Shown piece by piece: positions 26,534 to 34,293 of a DNA stretch of 64,000 nucleotides; the first letter of the stretch is position 1; each line of letters opens with the position of its first letter. The stretch lies in contig NC_016894.1 of assembly GCF_000247605.1 (NCBI RefSeq), positions 2,097,732 to 2,161,731 on the forward strand, in the 5' to 3' direction. Under the pieces are notes generated by a model, which was not told where the DNA came from, ran no database searches, and was given only the letters and a program-made list of their open reading frames with translations. Source of the stretch: Acetobacterium woodii DSM 1030. Lineage in GTDB: Bacteria; Bacillota; Clostridia; Eubacteriales; Eubacteriaceae. The position numbers were made by a program, and so were the translations under genes.

Positions 26534-26761
26534 TTACCGATTAGGAGGGATCCAATTTGTATCATCACCATAATAAGTAATTGCTCCACTTGGACATAAA
26601 TTACCGCAGCCATGACAATGATCAACACAACCATCGGTATAAATGACGAGCGCTTCGGGCGCTTTTTCTTTATCATATACACCGTGTGTACATTTTTCGA
26701 TGCAGCTACCGCAACTAACACAGGATTCATAATTAATAACAGGATACCATTGTTTTGCCAT
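26534..26761 (-). CDS. Small 2[4Fe-4S]-type ferredoxin-like protein
   Basis: A 75-aa protein with CVSCGSCIEKC (classical CxxCxxCxxxC, first cluster) and a second group CVDHCHGCGNLC followed by PSGAI. The second group has an extra residue pattern (CxxxCxxCxxxCP) but still gives four Cys. GGAGAATTTAA precedes the minus-strand ATG. It is a likely electron carrier in the low-potential metabolism of an anaerobe; no operon partner indicates which enzyme it serves. Confidence 0.8.
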   Translation of the reverse strand: MAKQWYPVINYESCVSCGSCIEKCTHGVYDKEKAPEALVIYTDGCVDHCHGCGNLCPSGAITYYGDDTNWIPPNR

Positions 26762-27111
26762 TTAAATTCTCCATTCTATTTTTGTTTCACGATAATATTA
26801 AACTACAAACGATCTCAAAAATCAATTGCTAAATCAATCTGTTTTTGTGTGCTGAAATTATTTCTGGCCGGGGATGTTGTTATTGCCCCCGATATATTAC
26901 CAGTGCTAACGCCGGAGCCTTAAAATCCGCCCAAAAAATCGGTCGCTTCTATCCAAATAAAAACAAATGATCGCAACACGGATTTCTATCAAACGTGCAA
27001 AAATTGGCGCTGCCTTAATTTGCGATTAGACCTTTTGAAAAGCCAGATTTAATGCTACAATGCCATATATAAAATGAATAAAATACGATTTTAGTCGCAA
27101 AGGAGAAAATT
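26762..27111. other. 350-bp intergenic region
   Basis: Contains the divergent control regions of the ferredoxin and VOC genes. TTGAAA 27035-27040 and TACAAT 27056-27061 (15-bp spacer) could be the VOC promoter. Nothing else recognised. Confidence 0.35.
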
Positions 27112-27483
27112 ATGAAATTATCATGGGTAACGGTCACCGTTAACGATCTGGATGAATCGATCCGGTTTTATACCGAGGTTGTCGGTTTGACAATAAACAG
27201 ACGCCAGCCAGCCGGACCAGATACTGAACTGGCTTTTTTAGGCGATGGTGAAACGAAACTGGAACTGGTGTGCAACCGGACCATCCAGGATTTTGTCATA
27301 GGGTCCAGTATTTCACTGGGGTTTGAAGTTGACTCGCTGGACGAAACCATGGCAACTTTAAAAGCCCAAGGAATTGCTCTGCACAGCGGCCCATTTCAAC
27401 CAACGCCATCGATTAAGTTTATATTAATAACTGATCCCAATGGATTAAAGGTTCAGTTTTTGGAGCATATCAAGCAGGCATAA
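27112..27483 (+). CDS. VOC family protein (glyoxalase/bleomycin-resistance fold)
   Basis: A 123-aa single-module vicinal-oxygen-chelate protein. It starts LSWVTVTVNDLDESIRFYTEVVG and ends LITDPNGLKVQFLEH, where the final Glu is a usual metal ligand. The N-terminal His usual in glyoxalase I is replaced, so activity is uncertain. RBS AAAGGAG, ATG 27112. VOC proteins act as lyases, isomerases, dioxygenases or binding proteins; substrate not predictable. Single gene. Confidence 0.75.
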   Translation: MKLSWVTVTVNDLDESIRFYTEVVGLTINRRQPAGPDTELAFLGDGETKLELVCNRTIQDFVIGSSISLGFEVDSLDETMATLKAQGIALHSGPFQPTPSIKFILITDPNGLKVQFLEHIKQA

Positions 27484-27677
27484 ACGAAAGAATGACAAAA
27501 TAATTGGTGAAATCATTGCTTTGTAGCTCCTCATCTAAAAGATTTATTTAAGTTGAACCATTGCAAGACTACCGGTTATATCTAAAATTTGAGAATGGGA
27601 AAAAAGAGTTATTCAATGTAATGCCTTATATAAAAGAATGAATCTATCGGAAGTGATATTAAAAAAAGGAGATAAAA

Positions 27678-28058
27678 ATGAAACCTTGTCAAAAATGGGA
27701 TCAGCTGATTGAACAAACAGCTTTAGAGCTGCCCGGAGCAACCCGGGACTACCAGCCGGAATGGGATGCCGTCCGGTATTTTGTCGGCGGGTTGATGTTT
27801 GCTATGCGTGGTGAAAACAAGACCGGTGACTCACTGTTAACTCTCAAGCTGCCAATCGGCGATGGTGAAATGCTCCGCTCCCGTTATCCGGATATTATTC
27901 CCGGTTATTATATGAATAAACAACATTGGAATTCAATTCTGCTTGCCGGCTATGTCCCCGAAGCGGTTTTGATCGATTGCATCCAACTGGCTTATCAGAC
28001 TGTTTTTATAAAACTGACGAAAAAAAAGCAGCGGGAAATTGCGGAAATTCAGCTTTAA
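27678..28058 (+). CDS. MmcQ/YjbR family protein
   Basis: A 126-aa protein of the MmcQ/YjbR (CyaY-like fold) family. Indicators are LELPGATRDYQPEWDAVRYFVGGLMFAM in the first third, PGYYMNKQHWNSILL in the middle and LIDCIQLAYQTVFIKLTKKK at the end. AAAAGGAG precedes ATG 27678. These small proteins are widespread and sometimes described as DNA-binding, but no function is settled. It is not coupled to its neighbours. Confidence 0.75.
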   Translation: MKPCQKWDQLIEQTALELPGATRDYQPEWDAVRYFVGGLMFAMRGENKTGDSLLTLKLPIGDGEMLRSRYPDIIPGYYMNKQHWNSILLAGYVPEAVLIDCIQLAYQTVFIKLTKKKQREIAEIQL

Positions 28059-28218
28059 AATAACATGACTGATGATAAAACGATCCGTTTGAACTCACCA
28101 ACGACGATATAGAAAATCAGGAAACAAATAAAAAAACACGTAGAGATGGAGAGCGATACAATTAAAAGACTAGTTTTATCGAAGTCATCATAAAAATAGA
28201 ACCATAAGGGGAACAATA

Positions 28219-28998
28219 ATGAAAGATCAATTAATTCAAGCTGTCATCGACAATAAAGACAGCATTTCATATATTAATCTCAATGAAAATAATCAATATC
28301 TTGGTTGGACCTATGACTTTAATATCATTCTTCCCAATAACAATAAGATGTGCCTGGATTTAAGACAGGAGGGTGATTTATTTCTGCTGTTTGTGTTGGC
28401 GTCGTCATGGTCTAAAACGGGGCCATGGGAAAATGCCGCATTTTTCACCACTTATCTTAAAGCAAGCAGAAAGTTTGAACTTGACTTGTGGTACGATGAT
28501 GGGTTTGTCAAAAAAGAAATTGCCAACAAGGACGTCAAGGCTGCAGAAATTGTCAAAATTTGCAGTGGTTTGATTTCCCGGAAAAAAGTGAGCTTCAGGA
28601 GTGATTTATACGCAAGTGTTTCGGTGATTGCCAGAAACTGGAATATGATCAAAGAAAAACTGGAGCTATCAGCATTAAAGAATGACTATCTGATTTTCAT
28701 CAGATATATCGCAACTCTTGATGGCCTGGGAGCCAGACAGAACCGTATGAGGATAAAGATTCCATTGATTCTTCGGGAGTTAAGGTGTCAGCAAATCTAT
28801 CCTGATATACCCGGTGAACTTTGCTGTGTTCCGGATGAACGCGTCAAAGCCGCGTCAAAAGCGTTGGGAATTAAACTACCATCAGTTAACTCCATAGACG
28901 GTTTATTTAAGGCCTCGGCGGTTATTTATAAACATTTTAAGGATTTGTACGATATCCCGCTTTTTGCTTATGAAGATTTGAAACCGGCGTTTGTTTGA
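28219..28998 (+). CDS. Hypothetical protein with possible C-terminal helix-hairpin-helix region
   Basis: Not recognised. A 259-aa soluble protein with no signal peptide or membrane segment. The N-terminal 110 residues look alpha/beta (YLGWTYDFNIILPNNNKMCL). The C-terminal half is helical; the part LCCVPDERVKAASKALGI-KLPS followed by a helical tail DLYDIPLFAYEDLKPAF has the flavour of helix-hairpin-helix proteins. RBS AAGGGGAAC before ATG 28219. It sits among unrelated small single genes. Confidence 0.55.
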   Translation: MKDQLIQAVIDNKDSISYINLNENNQYLGWTYDFNIILPNNNKMCLDLRQEGDLFLLFVLASSWSKTGPWENAAFFTTYLKASRKFELDLWYDDGFVKKEIANKDVKAAEIVKICSGLISRKKVSFRSDLYASVSVIARNWNMIKEKLELSALKNDYLIFIRYIATLDGLGARQNRMRIKIPLILRELRCQQIYPDIPGELCCVPDERVKAASKALGIKLPSVNSIDGLFKASAVIYKHFKDLYDIPLFAYEDLKPAFV

Positions 28999-29102
28999 AA
29001 TAACGAGAAGAATCGTATTATGCAGGATAACACCTCCTGATCTTTGCTTTAAGATCATGGGATCGTTTATCTGGCATCATGAAAAAGAATATGGAGATTC
29101 GG

Positions 29103-29651
29103 ATGATTAAACCGCTGAAATTAACAGATTTAAAAAAAGAATTAAACAAGCTTGATCAGAAACAGCTTGTAGAAATCATCGCCAATCTATATAAAAATGA
29201 TCAAAGGGCGAAAGATATGTTGTGTGTTAGATTGATGGGAGAAGCATATAAAAATGAATTACTCACAGCCTACAAAATTAAAATGCATGATATCTTCTTT
29301 CCCCGATTTATACAGACAATACCTTCTTTGAAATCGGCCAAAGCGTTAATCACGGAGATTAAAAAGATCGGCGATGATCAGATGGGTCTTGAATTAATGC
29401 TCTACTATGTCGAGTGTGGTAATAAATTTACGAATGCTTATGGTGATATTGATGAAGCATTTTACAATAGCCTTACTGGTATGTATGCACAATTCGTAAA
29501 CCAATTGAATGCCAACGGTACGGTATCGATCTATTTAAAATACAAAGAAAGAATCAATGATTTAGTCGCAAGCTCTGCCCATATTGGTTGGGGATATGGT
29601 GATTATCTTGCGGATAAGTCACTTGAAATTGAATGGTTAGAAGAAGTGTAA
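29103..29651 (+). CDS. DUF6155-like protein
   Basis: A 182-aa helical protein starting LKLTDLKKELNKLDQKQLVE, which resembles the short family described as DUF6155. Function unknown. ATG 29103 is chosen because ATGGAGATTCGG supplies GGAG six bases upstream; an in-frame ATG at 29079 has no RBS. It ends just before a debris-rich intergenic region. Confidence 0.6.
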   Translation: MIKPLKLTDLKKELNKLDQKQLVEIIANLYKNDQRAKDMLCVRLMGEAYKNELLTAYKIKMHDIFFPRFIQTIPSLKSAKALITEIKKIGDDQMGLELMLYYVECGNKFTNAYGDIDEAFYNSLTGMYAQFVNQLNANGTVSIYLKYKERINDLVASSAHIGWGYGDYLADKSLEIEWLEEV

Positions 29652-29726
29652 ATTCACTTTTCCATGGTTTTGTCACGAATATTTTTTTCGCGACATTATT
29701 TACATGCTTCAGACGATCAGGGGGAC

Positions 29727-29791
29727 GACTCCGTCAGAATTAAATTATCTTGATTGGAATGACATTATGAAGGTGGTAGTCTATCGGCAGC
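29727..29791 (+). pseudogene. Fragment of a DEDDh exonuclease gene (relative of 43115-43672)
   Basis: The stretch GAATTAAATTATCTTGATTGG and onward (about 65 bp) is nearly identical to bases around 43403-43466 inside the intact exonuclease gene. The encoded peptide ELNYLDWNDIMKVVVYRQ matches ELNHLDWYDIMKVAAYRQ there. Upstream GACTCCGTCA matches GACTGCCGTCA after a small deletion. There is no start, stop context or ORF, so this is a leftover of a second copy. Confidence 0.65.
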
Positions 29792-29794
29792 GAT

Positions 29795-29826
29795 CGATTG
29801 AAGAACTGCTACCAGTTCTTCAATCG
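29795..29826. repeat. Perfect 14-bp inverted repeat, 4-nt loop
   Basis: CGATTGAAGAACTG 29795-29808 pairs exactly with 29813-29826 around the loop CTAC; T8 follows eight bases later on the plus strand. Could be a terminator or an end of a lost mobile element; it starts exactly where similarity to the exonuclease gene ends. Confidence 0.6.
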
Positions 29827-29923
29827 AAATATTCTTTTTTTTACTGAAGCAAATTTTGGACACCAATGAATTTGTTTGTATCGATCGTATATCCACTATA
29901 GATATCATTTTCACTAGCACATC

Positions 29924-30720
29924 TTAGCCAACGCCTCCGCCCGGATAAACATAGGGGATAGCGGTGGGACCTGGTGCTGGGGAATTTTTAGGTACAATTT
30001 TTATCTGGATCGCTTCCAGACGATAACCATAACCAGAGGTGCCAGCCGATCTAGCGTTTTTCGCCCAATCCAACCAGCCAAAGTTTTGAGCATGAACCCG
30101 ATAATAAATATCATATTTAGCGGCATCACTGCCAGTTAAATAAATATCGATTGCTTCCAGTCGAAGACCTTTACCACTGCTTCCACTTGGGTCCATATCA
30201 TATACCCAACCCTGCCAGCCATAGTTTTGAATATGGGTCCGATAGGCTACACCAAGGTCTAAGCCGTCATTTTTTAATGCGATTTGAATGGCTTCGAGAC
30301 GCAGTCCTTTACCACTGCTTCCACTTGTCGCACCATCAGCTACTACCGCCTGCCAGCCGTAGTTTTGCACATGAGTTCGATACTCACACGAAACCGTTTG
30401 TGATACTTGATCAGGGATAAACGGGATGCCATAATTGTTTGCATATGTTTCCGCGGTAGAACCACTCACTCCATAAATCGTCAAGTCACTGCAGCCTTTA
30501 AATATATCGACACCCATCGTAGTCACTTTCGCTGGAATGCGGATGCTTTTTAATGATGAACAGCCACTAAAGGCTCTTGCCTGAATCGTTCTCATCTCAT
30601 CAGTCATTTTAACGGATTCCAAATTATAACAGCCAATAAAAGCCTCATCTTCGACAATCGCTGTTCTGCTTAGTTCGACACCAGTTATCGTTGAATAATA
30701 CTGATCTTCTGTTTTCTCAA
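29924..30720 (-). pseudogene. 5'-truncated leucine-rich-repeat (BspA-like) / ChW-repeat surface protein
   Basis: The frame is open upstream to a TAG at 30773-30775 but has no ATG with an RBS and no signal peptide. It encodes one to two LRR_5/BspA-type repeats (AIVEDEAFIGCYNLESVKM, then ARAFSGCSSLKSIRIP). Three ChW repeats follow (about 75-215 of the 232 residues counted from TTG 30622), and the tail is PYVYPGGGVG. Complete relatives are exported, so this looks like the C-terminal part of a surface adhesin gene that lost its 5' end. A translational start at TTG 30622 or an internal ATG is possible but poorly supported. ChW repeats match those at 19719 and 43729. Confidence 0.6.
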
Positions 30721-30919
30721 AAAAACTACGATCAGGGGGATGGTTCGGGAATAATGAAAAGGCATGTTTTTTCTATTGAAATTTCAAAATTCGAGAGAAT
30801 TATTTTAAGAATCTCATTGATAAAACTTGAGTCCCCAACATTTTGACTTGTTTCAGAATATGATTTTCCGGAATTTTATTGTATAATAAATAATCGAATG
30901 CTGGTTTTTTTGATTCAAT

Positions 30920-31030
30920 TTGAAGGATGATTTTCCTTTGAGCTTCCGGCTGATACGAGAAATACTCAATGAACCGATGCAGGGCGTTCGCGACGAACAT
31001 AAAACCCCAGGAGAATATCGTACCAGCCAA
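30920..31030 (+). pseudogene. Fic-family N-terminal domain fragment
   Basis: The frame gives FPLSFRLIREILNEP, then MQGVRDEHKTPGEYRTSQIG. This matches the conserved Fic_N signature (SLRLIREIH...GVRG...KTPGEFR-SQNWIG), with NW missing before IG. A TGA stop precedes it by two codons, and there is no Fic catalytic HPFxxGNGR motif anywhere nearby. It is in frame with the GTPase gene that follows. Read as the remnant of a Fic AMP-transferase gene. Confidence 0.6.
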
Positions 31031-31048
31031 ATTGGAAAGGTGATAAAA

Positions 31049-32242
31049 ATGGAAAATGTGGAAAGAGGTAATGTCTTAGTTATTGGTAATTCCGGCGTTG
31101 GTAAATCAACTTTGATTAATGCTGTCCTTGGTAAAGAAAAAGCAAAGACCGGATGGGGTACAAAAGGAACAACAACTGAACTGGAGATACATGAAAGTGA
31201 AATGTTACCATTTCGAATCATTGACACGGTTGGCTTCGAACCATCATTTTTTAAAGAACACCAAGCCATCAACGCGGTCAAAAAGTGGTCAAAAGATATT
31301 ACTAAAGAAAATCACGTTGATAATAAAATCAATGTGATCTGGTTCTGTGTCGAAGGCACAACCAGCAAGCTATTCTCAAAGACCATTAAAGACCTTTCAA
31401 GAGCAACCTCACTGTGGAAGACCGTTCCGATCATAGTCGTCATTACCAAATCCTACTCCGTTCCTGAAAGAGCACAGAATATCAAGATGGTAAACGATGC
31501 CTTTGCTAAAGAAAAACGATATTCAAAGAATTTACGCAAAGTAATCCCGGTTGTCGCATCGGCATATATCCTCAATGATACAGCTTTTGCCGCACCGGAA
31601 GGAATTGCTGAATTGATCGATTCAACCAACCAATTAATGCCAGAAGGAATCAAAGCCGGTGAAAAAGATGTCTTTACATTTATCCTTAACCGGAAAAGAG
31701 CCTTGGCACATAGTATTGTTGGGATATCCACAGCAGCAGCCGTTACGGTTGGCGCCGTCCCAATTCCTTTTGCTGATGCGTTCATTCTAACGCCAATTGA
31801 AATCGGCGAAATTAATGCCCTGGCACAGCTATATGGAATCAGTAAAGGTGAGAATTCCAAACAGTTCCTTAATTCAATCGTCGAAGTTGGAACCGTGGGA
31901 ATTGCGGCCAAAACGGCAATCAGTGCGTTGAAAGCGATCCCGGGAATAAACTTAGCCGCGAGTGTAATCAATGCCATTATTGCCGGCAGTATCGTTGCTG
32001 CCATCGGCGAAGGGTCAATCTATGCGTTTGAAAAAGTATATCTTGGCGAAAAAAGTGTGGCAGATATAGATTGGATCAAGAAAGTGATGGAATCAAAATT
32101 ATCATCACAGTTCATCGAAAAAGTAACGCTAATGGTAGAAAAGATTGCAAAGATGGATAACCCTAAAGATATTGGCAAGCTTATTCCTGATTTATTAGCA
32201 ACCGTATTTAGTACAACAGACAATAAAAAAACAGCTAAATGA
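31049..32242 (+). CDS. P-loop GTPase with DUF697-like membrane region
   Basis: A 397-aa GTPase. G1 GNSGVGKS is at 13-20, G3 DTVG near 59-62 and G4 TKSY near 132. The C-terminal half contains DUF697/YcjF-like hydrophobic segments (SIVGISTAAAVTVGAVPIPFADAFILTPI and IPGINLAASVINAIIAGSIVAAIG), suggesting membrane association. ATG 31049 follows GGAAAGGTGA; the frame extends upstream into a Fic_N remnant, so annotators may over-extend it to TTG 30920. Related GTPases are implicated in envelope stress or in toxin-like interbacterial systems; the role here is unknown. It lies between gene debris and a TPM/PspA pair. Confidence 0.75.
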   Translation: MENVERGNVLVIGNSGVGKSTLINAVLGKEKAKTGWGTKGTTTELEIHESEMLPFRIIDTVGFEPSFFKEHQAINAVKKWSKDITKENHVDNKINVIWFCVEGTTSKLFSKTIKDLSRATSLWKTVPIIVVITKSYSVPERAQNIKMVNDAFAKEKRYSKNLRKVIPVVASAYILNDTAFAAPEGIAELIDSTNQLMPEGIKAGEKDVFTFILNRKRALAHSIVGISTAAAVTVGAVPIPFADAFILTPIEIGEINALAQLYGISKGENSKQFLNSIVEVGTVGIAAKTAISALKAIPGINLAASVINAIIAGSIVAAIGEGSIYAFEKVYLGEKSVADIDWIKKVMESKLSSQFIEKVTLMVEKIAKMDNPKDIGKLIPDLLATVFSTTDNKKTAK

Positions 32243-32342
32243 TACTATCGAAGTCGAAAAGGATCGTATTTTTGAGACGATTGAAGAAGCCCCAAATTAT
32301 ACGGTAGAAATAAATGCAAATTTTATTTGGGACGATGGTTGA
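32232..32342 (+). pseudogene. Possible 3' coding remnant after the GTPase
   Basis: In another frame, overlapping the GTPase stop, a 36-codon open stretch reads IEVEKDRIFETIEEAPNYTV and on to TGA at 32340. Its composition is protein-like and it has no start, so it may be the tail of a lost gene or a frameshifted GTPase extension. Weak. Confidence 0.25.
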
Positions 32343-32418
32343 TGGCGCATATGCATGAATGGCGCTTTTTGGGGTAGTTAGCAATTGTAACAACACGTAA
32401 ACAAATGGAGGGGGTATC

Positions 32419-33423
32419 ATGGGAAGAAGTGGCGGTTCAGGTGGTCGCAGCAGCGGTGGTCGTAGCGGTGGATTTGGGAGCAGCCACAGAAGTGGTTCCA
32501 GCGGTGGATTTGGTAGCTTCGGCAGCAGTTCCGGAGGCGGATTTTTTGGCAGTGGCTCGGGAATGAGACCTGGAGGTGCTCCTGGGGGAGGCGGTAACTA
32601 CGGCGGTCGCGGCGGACCGTCAGGTTGCGGCTGCGGGATGTACATAATTGTTCTGGTAATCATTCTGATTTATTTGGTGCTTAACGGGGCTTTTGGTTCA
32701 ACTATTTTTACTGGCTCATCTGAAATCACTAAATCAAGCGTAGATCGACAGTCGCTTCCGGCTGGCTCAGTCAACGAAACCGAATACTATACCGACGAAC
32801 TGGGATGGATTAATAACCAGACCAAAATGGAGGACGGGTTAAAATACTTTTATCGAAAAACCGGCGTACAACCTTATGTGGTGATCATTGATAACGTCAA
32901 TGGTTCTTATCATCCCACCGAAAGTGAGTTGGACAGTTATGCAAATGCCCTTTATGATGAGTTGTTTACCGACGAAGCTCATCTGCTCTTTGTTTTCGAT
33001 GAGTATGATGATTCATATATGGATCGTTATGTGGCGGGTACTCAGGCGAAAACGGTCGTTGATACTGAAGCGGCTGATATTCTGTTAGATTATATTGACC
33101 GTAATTATTATGACAGCAATCTCACGGATGAAGAATTTTTCAGCAATTCCTTCCGGGATGCGGCCGATCGGATCATGACTGTTACGAAGTCACCATGGAT
33201 CTCGGCCATGACTACCATTGGTGTTGTCTTTGGCGTGGTGATCTTAATAATTCTGTTATTCGTCTGGTGGCGGCATGCAAAAAATCAGAAAAATTTGGAG
33301 GCCAAGCAAACCGAAGAAATGCTGAATACGCCGTTGGAAAAATTTGACGATGTAGAAATCGAAGAGCTGGCGAAAAAATATCAGGATAATCCATCAGATC
33401 ACCAAGACGAGCAGAAAGAGTAA
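32419..33423 (+). CDS. TPM-domain-like membrane protein with Gly/Ser-rich N-terminus
   Basis: A 334-aa protein. Residues 1-75 are a low-complexity Gly/Ser/Arg stretch. A membrane helix (about 74-92) follows, then an extracytoplasmic TPM-like domain (about 115-250: ELGWINNQTKMEDGLKYFYRKTGVQPYVVIID, HLLFVFDEYD). A second membrane helix lies near 260-284 and an acidic cytoplasmic tail ends the protein. GGAGGGGG supports ATG 32419. It is 25 nt from a PspA/IM30 gene, so the two probably form an operon for membrane maintenance; the TPM group includes YgcG and photosystem-repair relatives. The unusual N-terminal Gly-rich tract might drive membrane or self-association. Confidence 0.72.
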   Translation: MGRSGGSGGRSSGGRSGGFGSSHRSGSSGGFGSFGSSSGGGFFGSGSGMRPGGAPGGGGNYGGRGGPSGCGCGMYIIVLVIILIYLVLNGAFGSTIFTGSSEITKSSVDRQSLPAGSVNETEYYTDELGWINNQTKMEDGLKYFYRKTGVQPYVVIIDNVNGSYHPTESELDSYANALYDELFTDEAHLLFVFDEYDDSYMDRYVAGTQAKTVVDTEAADILLDYIDRNYYDSNLTDEEFFSNSFRDAADRIMTVTKSPWISAMTTIGVVFGVVILIILLFVWWRHAKNQKNLEAKQTEEMLNTPLEKFDDVEIEELAKKYQDNPSDHQDEQKE

Positions 33424-33448
33424 TGAGTAAAATTAGAGGAGGAAAGCG

Positions 33449-34132
33449 ATGGCAATTTTAGAACGATTCAGTGATATTATCCGGGCTAACATCAACGATC
33501 TACTGGATAAGATGGAAGATCCGGCGATCATGATCGACCAGTATTTAATTGATTTGTTAGAGGACCTGGCTGAAGTAAAACGTAGCACCGCAGAAGTGAT
33601 GGGCGAAGAGACCCGCACCAAACGCTTGGTGGACAGTAACAATGCCGAGCTGGAAAAATATGCCAGCCTGGCCAAAAAAGCCCTGGTGGCCGGGAATGAA
33701 GGGGATGCTCGAACCTTTCTTACAAGAAAACAGGAATTGGAAAATCAGGCTTCCGAACTGATGGATGTTTATGCTGCGGCCCATGAAAATGCGATGAAAA
33801 TGCGACAGATGCATGATAAACTGGCCACCGATATCCAAACCCTGCAGGCACGCCGAACCATGATCAAGTCCAAGGTTTCTATTGCCAAAACCCAGGAAAT
33901 CCTCAATCAAGCCAGCAGTTCAACTAATCAAACCGGGGATGCTATGAACGCCTTTACCCGAATGGAAGCAAAGGCCGATCACATGTTGGATGAAGCCAAT
34001 GCCATGGCCGAACTGAACATTTTGCCGGTTGATCCCGTAGACGCTCTGGAAGAAAAGTATGGTGAAAGCGGAAATACTTATGTAGATGAAGAATTGGCTA
34101 AACTTAAAAAAGAGTTGGGTTTGAGTCAGTAA
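33449..34132 (+). CDS. PspA/IM30 family membrane-remodelling protein
   Basis: A 227-aa coiled-coil protein starting MAILERFSDIIRANINDLLDKMEDPA, the canonical PspA/Vipp1 N-terminus with amphipathic helix alpha0. Long helices cover about 25-185, with a tail DEELAKLKKELGLSQ. ESCRT-III-like PspA polymerises on stressed membranes. AGAGGAGG precedes ATG 33449. Directly downstream of the TPM-like membrane protein, which may be its membrane partner. A terminator follows. Confidence 0.88.
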   Translation: MAILERFSDIIRANINDLLDKMEDPAIMIDQYLIDLLEDLAEVKRSTAEVMGEETRTKRLVDSNNAELEKYASLAKKALVAGNEGDARTFLTRKQELENQASELMDVYAAAHENAMKMRQMHDKLATDIQTLQARRTMIKSKVSIAKTQEILNQASSSTNQTGDAMNAFTRMEAKADHMLDEANAMAELNILPVDPVDALEEKYGESGNTYVDEELAKLKKELGLSQ

Positions 34133-34138
34133 AAAAAT

Positions 34139-34177
34139 AGCCAGCCGAAAATGATCATCATTTTTGTCTGGCTTTTT
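34139..34177 (+). terminator. Rho-independent terminator
   Basis: AGCCAG 34139-34144 pairs with CTGGCT 34168-34173 with further A/T pairing inside and a T tract after; ends the TPM-PspA operon. Confidence 0.8.
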
Positions 34178-34293
34178 CTAATCCCTTACGTATGGGGTCC
34201 AAACGGTTCATAAACAAACAAAACAGTTTTTTATTTGCAAACCTGATTATAACTGGTATGATTTTAGCATAAATAAAAACAGGAGCAACGCCA

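Noticed and set aside
26612-26923. 103-codon plus-strand frame antisense to the ferredoxin
   Set aside because: It mostly mirrors the ferredoxin gene. Its tail GDVVIAPDI recalls DUF1667 GDVVIPNI but the match is too short.
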